NCBI GenBank assembly: GCA_031551255.1
Contig: JAVBNW010000142.1
Location: forward strand, 1 to 46,520
Direction of reading: 5' to 3'
Origin: JAVBNW01 sp031551255
GTDB lineage: Bacteria; Bacillota; Clostridia; Christensenellales; UBA1750
Length of the DNA: 46,520 nt
Shown here one piece after another: positions 42,276 through 46,520 of the stretch (position 1 is its first letter; the number at the start of each line of letters is the position of its first letter). The notes under the pieces are model-generated. The model ran no database searches, was not told the origin of the DNA, and worked only from the letters and a program-made list of their open reading frames with translations. Made by a program: the position numbers and the translations under genes.

Positions 42276-43250
42276 CTATCTTGAAATCGGCTGTTTGCGC
42301 GCAAGCTGCCGTTTGCGCAGTTCCAGCGCTTCAATGCTGCCATTCTCGATATCCTTGGGCGTGGCGTCCTTAGGGAAGTAGGAGCGCACGCGGTCGTGCG
42401 TAGCGGGCGACAAATGAAAGCCGCGTTGGTTCGGCTTTTCCTCTTTCATGATGGCGTACATAAGCTCGAAATCGAGCGCGCCGTCCTTCGGCGCTCGTTT
42501 CGGCGCCGCCGCCTGCTTCACTGACGGCGAGACCAGGTCGCGCTCCATGATGCTCAGAAGCTGTGATTGTTCCTTTTCCGTGAGGAATGAGATGTCGGAG
42601 GCAGGTATAAGTAAATTTTTTCCAGCGTCAACAGACCCTCGTAATTCTGACAAAAGGAAAGTTAAGCGCATATAACGGTGTATCGTGGCGCTGCTTTCAT
42701 TGGCTTGCAGAGCAACAATATCGCGCGAAGTTAACTTCTGTTCAATTTGAACAGAAGTTAACTCTGTTCGTTCTCCCTGACGATTTAGGGCCTCCACCTT
42801 CATCCGATATGCCCATGCTCTCTTCATTAGGAGCAAATTTTCGCGCTGCTGCAGACTGCTGTTCACCATCATGATGATGGCTTCGTCCATCGTGATATCC
42901 TTAATGATAGCCGGGATATCGGAAAGCCCCGCCTTTTCACAGGCGAAGCCGCGCCGATGACCGGCTATATATAGTAGTATCCTTCCTTATCCTCTATGGG
43001 CAGAAGCAGCGCGGGATGCAGGACGCCTTGCCTGGATACGCTGTCCATAAGCTCCCTGCATTCACTCGTAATCCCGGACGTGGAAGGAATGGTGGGGAAA
43101 GGGTTCAATTCGATTGAGCGAAACGCGGGTGAGTTGATCGGTATTCAGCTGCGCGATTGGTTCTGAGGATTCAAACAACGATGGGATTCGTATTGGAACG
43201 CTGGATGCGGGCTTTCTTTGGCGGTAGCAATCTATTATCCTCCTTCCCAT
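42276..43250 (-). pseudogene. ParB/Noc-like partition protein of the ICE, broken
   Basis: The N-terminal part (from 43250) reads IDCYRQRK and LTRVSLNRIEPFPHHSFHVR. After a stop near 43062 and a shift, ELMDSVSRQGVLHPALLLPI follows with a further TAG near 42965 in place of the conserved ISGHRR region. The C-terminal 204 codons (42890-42276) are open and carry IMMVNSSLQQRENLLLMKRA, LNRQGERTELTSVQIEQKL and FHLSPATHDRVRSYFPKDAT. The nuclease/CTP-binding ParB box is destroyed. A shortened DNA-binding part could still be made from 42890. Confidence 0.8.
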
Positions 43251-43335
43251 GTACGCAAAAAGGCCGATGACCTGTATCGATCCTCACATAAATTGATATT
43301 GTATGGAGCGTGCTCGGAAGTGGGTATTGTGTGAT

Positions 43336-43390
43336 GCAATTGAAAGAACAGGGGAACCATCATAGATGGTTTTTTTGTTCTTTCAATTGC
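43336..43390. repeat. Nested perfect inverted repeat
   Basis: A 15-bp outer arm GCAATTGAAAGAACA (43336-43350) pairs perfectly with 43376-43390, and inside it AACCATC pairs with GATGGTT around ATA, followed on the plus strand by a T-run. It lies 15 bases beyond the stop of the minus-strand ABC gene and may end its transcript, although the T-run orientation fits a plus-strand terminator better. Confidence 0.6.
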
Positions 43391-43405
43391 GGATATAGAT
43401 TTTGA

Positions 43406-45283
43406 TTACGAAACCGCTTTGCCCTGATAGTATTGCGCCTGTGCGCTCCACAGTTCGTAGTATTTTCCGTCGCTGTCGGCAAGCAAGGTATCGTGATTTC
43501 CGCGCTGTACCAGCTCGCCCTGATGGAACACGGCAATGTCATCGCAGAATCGGCAGGAGGATAAGCGATGCGAGATATATACCGCCGTCTTGTCGCCGAC
43601 AATCTCATTGAATTTGGAGTAGATTTCAAACTCGGCGACGGGATCGAGCGCGGCGGTGGGTTCGTCTAAGATGATAAACGGCGCGTCTTTGTATAAGGCT
43701 CTCGCGAGGGCAATCTTCTGCGCTTCTCCGCCGGATATCTCAACGCCTTCCTCATCGAAGTTTTTATAGAGCGAAGTATCAAGGCCTTTGGGCATATCGC
43801 CCAATCGATCGCCAAATCCCGCCATATGCAAACACTTTTCCGCAAGAACGCCATCATAGCGGATCGAGGATGCCACATTCTGGCCGAGTGGAAAGGGAAA
43901 CAGCCTGAAGTCTTGAAAGACCACGGAGAATATCCCGAGATATTCGGTATACTCGTACTTTCTGATGTCGATTCCGTTCAGCGTGATTTCCCCTTCGTTG
44001 GGATCATACAAGCGGCAGAGCAGCTTAATCATCGTCGTCTTTCCGCTGCCGTTCATGCCGACCACCGCCATGCGCCGGCCAATATTGAACTTGAGGTTGA
44101 GGTTCTTGATCACGTACTCCTTCGTGCCGGGATATTTGAAGGACACGTTGTGAAATTCCAGCTCATATTCGTTGTCCGCGCGCTTTTCGGTCGTCAGCGT
44201 GCCTTGATGAGAGGCATTTGGCATATCGAGATACTCGTAGATCACCTCAAGATACTCGGTATTCGCCCGAAGCATATGGAATGAGTTTAAAAGCGTTACC
44301 AGGCCGTCATTGAATTTCGCGATACCGTTGATGTATTTGAACAGATCGCCCAAACCGATCAGCCCGTACAAAGCCTTTACGCCAACAAAGACATATACGA
44401 GCAGGGAGATCAGCGATGATAAAGCCGTATTGATATTCGAGTACCTGTTCTTCATGCTTTCTATCTGTGCGAGGATGGGCAGGACGCCTTCGCTGAACAT
44501 CCTGTTCACATAATCCAGAATCATCCCCTTTTGGTTGTACAGGCGGATGTCCTTCCCAACCTGGTAATCGGTGATGTATTTGGCGTGAACAAACCAAGAG
44601 ATTCTATTCGGCACGATCATTTCATCCATTTTCTTATGCGTCTTCTTCACGCTCGTTGCATTGACGCGGATGGAGAGCAGCGTGCTGATTACCATGAACG
44701 CAAGCAATAGCAGTGAACTGAATGGCGAGGTGAGTATGCCCGCCAATCCGCCTTGGGCGGTCGCGTCGTAAATCGTGAACGCGCGAAACGTGATTGCTAC
44801 GGATGTAATCATTGTAATCGAGCCGCTCATTACGTTCTTGCTCTCTGTAATGAGCTTCCATATGCCAAAGCTATTGATATTCTTTATATCGTTGATCTTC
44901 TGCCGCTTCTTATGCGTCTTAGGGTCTTCGACTTTGCCGTATTCCATTTCGAGCGTTTTGCTGTTCAAGAACATAGTGAATTTCTGATCGAACACCTTGT
45001 CTTTGGTGGTTAGCATTCGGGCGATCGCTTGCTTCACCTGTTGTGTCACAAAATTCAGTATAATCATGATCGCCATCAACAGAAATATATCTTTCACATC
45101 GCCGCCGCGCGCCAGCGCATTCAATATCTCCGCGCCCATGTAGATGATGATGAAGGGGTAAAGAGATTCGAGGACCGCGCTGATCATATTGAGCGGGATA
45201 AAGGCGGCGTCGATCGAAAAGATGAGCTTGTAACCGCGCATGAGGATGCTGAAGTCCCTTTTGATCTTACTCACCTGCAGCAT
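43406..45283 (-). CDS. ABC transporter, fused permease and ATPase (half-transporter)
   Basis: The 625-residue half-transporter has about six membrane helices in residues 20-340 and a C-terminal ATPase: Walker A GMNGSGKTT (409-417), Q loop VVFQD, signature ISGGE (516-520), Walker B FIILDE (536-541) and His572. The start overlaps the end of the upstream ABC gene by 17 bases, so the two probably form one heterodimeric exporter. The substrate is unknown. Relatives include multidrug and peptide exporters. Confidence 0.93.
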   Translation of the reverse strand: MLQVSKIKRDFSILMRGYKLIFSIDAAFIPLNMISAVLESLYPFIIIYMGAEILNALARGGDVKDIFLLMAIMIILNFVTQQVKQAIARMLTTKDKVFDQKFTMFLNSKTLEMEYGKVEDPKTHKKRQKINDIKNINSFGIWKLITESKNVMSGSITMITSVAITFRAFTIYDATAQGGLAGILTSPFSSLLLLAFMVISTLLSIRVNATSVKKTHKKMDEMIVPNRISWFVHAKYITDYQVGKDIRLYNQKGMILDYVNRMFSEGVLPILAQIESMKNRYSNINTALSSLISLLVYVFVGVKALYGLIGLGDLFKYINGIAKFNDGLVTLLNSFHMLRANTEYLEVIYEYLDMPNASHQGTLTTEKRADNEYELEFHNVSFKYPGTKEYVIKNLNLKFNIGRRMAVVGMNGSGKTTMIKLLCRLYDPNEGEITLNGIDIRKYEYTEYLGIFSVVFQDFRLFPFPLGQNVASSIRYDGVLAEKCLHMAGFGDRLGDMPKGLDTSLYKNFDEEGVEISGGEAQKIALARALYKDAPFIILDEPTAALDPVAEFEIYSKFNEIVGDKTAVYISHRLSSCRFCDDIAVFHQGELVQRGNHDTLLADSDGKYYELWSAQAQYYQGKAVS

Positions 45284-46520
45284 CCTCCTTGTAATAATGG
45301 CTTTGAATGTTGAAAATCTTTGCGTACTTGCCGTTTCGCGCCATCAGTTCATCGTGCGATCCGGTTTCGACAATCCGCCCGTCTTCCAGATACAGAATGC
45401 GATCACAGAATCTGGTGCTGGAAAGGCGATGCGATATGAACAGCGAGGTCTTGCCCTCGGAGAACTCGTTGTACCGCTGATAGATTTCGCTTTCCGCGAT
45501 GGGATCGAGCGCGGCGGTCGGCTCGTCGAGCATAAGGATCGGCCCGTTTTTGTACAGCGCGCGGGCGAGCGCGAGCTTTTGCCGTTCGCCGCCAGACAGA
45601 TCGATGGCGTCGTCCACTACGCTTTTGACCAGAACTGCCCGGTCGCCGCCGGCGAGGCCGTCTATCTGTTCCCGAAGTCCCGCAAGCTGAATCACTTGCG
45701 CGAGTTTGCCCCTGTCGATGCTTTCTTCTTCGCACAGCGCGATGTTCTGTGCGATGGATGCGGGGTAAAGATGAATGTCCTGGAAAACCGCGGAGATCAG
45801 CGTGTAATACTCGTCCCGGTTGTATTCCGGTATCTCTTTGCCGCACACCCTGATTTTCCCGGAAGTAGGTTGGTACAGGCCGCAGAGCAGCTTCACCAAG
45901 GTCGTCTTGCCCGCGCCGTTGCGCCCGACGATCGCCACCTTTTCGCCCTTGCGTATTCTCAGCGATATTTGCTTCAGCGCATTGGATTCGGTCTTCGGGT
46001 ACGCAAAATCCACGTTCTCAAACTCGATATCGACCGCCGAATCCGGCAAGTTCGCTCCCTTATCCCTGTTCGTTGTGTCCGGCATATCCAGGTATTCACG
46101 CAGATGGCATATGGAAAGGCTGGCTTCGTTGATCTGGCCAACACTGTTGAATACATCCATGATCACCCCCGACAACGCTCCGACCGCACTCATATAGAAT
46201 ACTGCGTCTGCGATCGTGAGCGCGCCGCTCGATACGTTGAGGATCAGATAGGCAAACGTAATTCCGTTGCTCAGTATGAGCATGAGAATCGCCTGATTGA
46301 GATCGTAGTAACGGAAGGATGCCCTTTCCGCCTTCTTATACCAGCTGATTCGGTTGCCCAAAACATCGGCGAAGATGTCCTTCAACCAGGACTGCAGGCC
46401 GTAGAGCCGGATGTCCTTCGCCCTCTCAAAGTCGCCGGAAATGAAGCCAATGTGACCAAGCTTGCGGTCAATCGGCGCCCATTTCCCCGCGTTGCGGTAC
46501 TGCCAGCGCTGTCCGGCCCT
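45267..46520 (-). CDS. ABC transporter, fused permease and ATPase (partial at window end)
   Basis: The minus-strand frame is open to the window edge, so the N-terminus lies outside. The visible 417 residues include the second half of the membrane domain (FERAKDIRLYGLQSW, then helices) and a complete ATPase: Walker A GRNGAGKTT, VFQDIHLYP, signature LSGGERQK, Walker B ILMLDEP and the switch histidine in ISHRLSS. It ends in the start of the second ABC gene (17-base overlap). It is likely the partner subunit of that protein. The promoter is outside the window. Confidence 0.93.
   Translation of the reverse strand, partial: RAGQRWQYRNAGKWAPIDRKLGHIGFISGDFERAKDIRLYGLQSWLKDIFADVLGNRISWYKKAERASFRYYDLNQAILMLILSNGITFAYLILNVSSGALTIADAVFYMSAVGALSGVIMDVFNSVGQINEASLSICHLREYLDMPDTTNRDKGANLPDSAVDIEFENVDFAYPKTESNALKQISLRIRKGEKVAIVGRNGAGKTTLVKLLCGLYQPTSGKIRVCGKEIPEYNRDEYYTLISAVFQDIHLYPASIAQNIALCEEESIDRGKLAQVIQLAGLREQIDGLAGGDRAVLVKSVVDDAIDLSGGERQKLALARALYKNGPILMLDEPTAALDPIAESEIYQRYNEFSEGKTSLFISHRLSSTRFCDRILYLEDGRIVETGSHDELMARNGKYAKIFNIQSHYYKEDAAGE

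Noticed and set aside
1..46520. CRISPR arrays
   Set aside because: I saw no regularly spaced direct repeats with unique spacers. The only tandem repeat is the 33-base coding repeat at 27490-27588.

Overview
The window looks like a chromosomal piece of a fairly GC-rich member of the Clostridia (Bacillota). Pointers are AGGAGG-type ribosome binding sites, sigma-A-like promoters, YwbE and DUF1653 small proteins, a DUF6034 lipoprotein, OmpR/HisKA two-component operons driving ABC exporters, a class D sortase, and relics of a Tn1549/CTn-like integrative conjugative element (ICE). I cannot name the genus. A Christensenellales/Oscillospirales-like origin is only a guess.

Layout. 1-1970 (minus): a compact three-gene operon with its own promoter, encoding a GatA-like protein that has lost its catalytic residues, a 152-residue GatB-like stub and an unrecognised small protein. 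2116-6323: carA-carB; CarB looks normal, but CarA has lost the Cys-His-Glu glutaminase triad. 6324-6902: a hairpin and a long structured element. 6903-12813: a PAS/HD-GYP/PAS signalling protein, a PHP phosphoesterase, and a PHP-UvrD helicase fusion carrying two sequences that match the beta-clamp-binding motif. 13002-14728: ISAs1 relic, a partial copy of tRNA-Ser, the intact tRNA-Ser(CGA), and a pseudogene in which an ICE primase fragment is joined to the C-terminal half of a response regulator.

14869-21011: a tightly packed operon of response regulator, histidine kinase, small membrane protein, DUF6034 lipoprotein, two ABC-2 permeases and an ATPase, probably an envelope-stress or peptide-resistance module. 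21096-22877: debris (Bce-type permease, IS1182 transposase, cardiolipin synthase C-terminus). 23052-28526: radical SAM protein, six-helix membrane protein, response regulator and kinase, then two small proteins made of 11-residue repeats and a two-helix membrane protein. The radical SAM gene and the first repeat gene are preceded by a nearly identical 20-bp box at the same distance from a -10 hexamer, which makes this a likely two-promoter regulon.

28369-43250: an eroded ICE. Backbone genes, all on the minus strand (sortase, VirB4/TraE, DUF6103, TOPRIM primase, ArdA, ParB and others), are mostly broken. Between them sit mostly intact genes: an AT-rich DUF5677-like gene, a Fic protein, a DUF3795-rifamycin ADP-ribosyltransferase fusion, DUF1653, YwbE, and a TetR-controlled operon (ketopantoate-reductase-like, alpha/beta hydrolase, metallo-beta-lactamase fold). 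One GNAT gene is broken by a stop codon. 43406-46520 (minus): two overlapping ABC half-transporter genes, the upstream one cut by the window edge.

The most interesting items are the catalytically dead amidotransferase homologues on both sides of one divergent promoter region, the shared 20-bp box, the DUF3795-Arr fusion, the clamp-motif PHP-UvrD fusion and the alpha-synuclein-like 11-mer repeat proteins.
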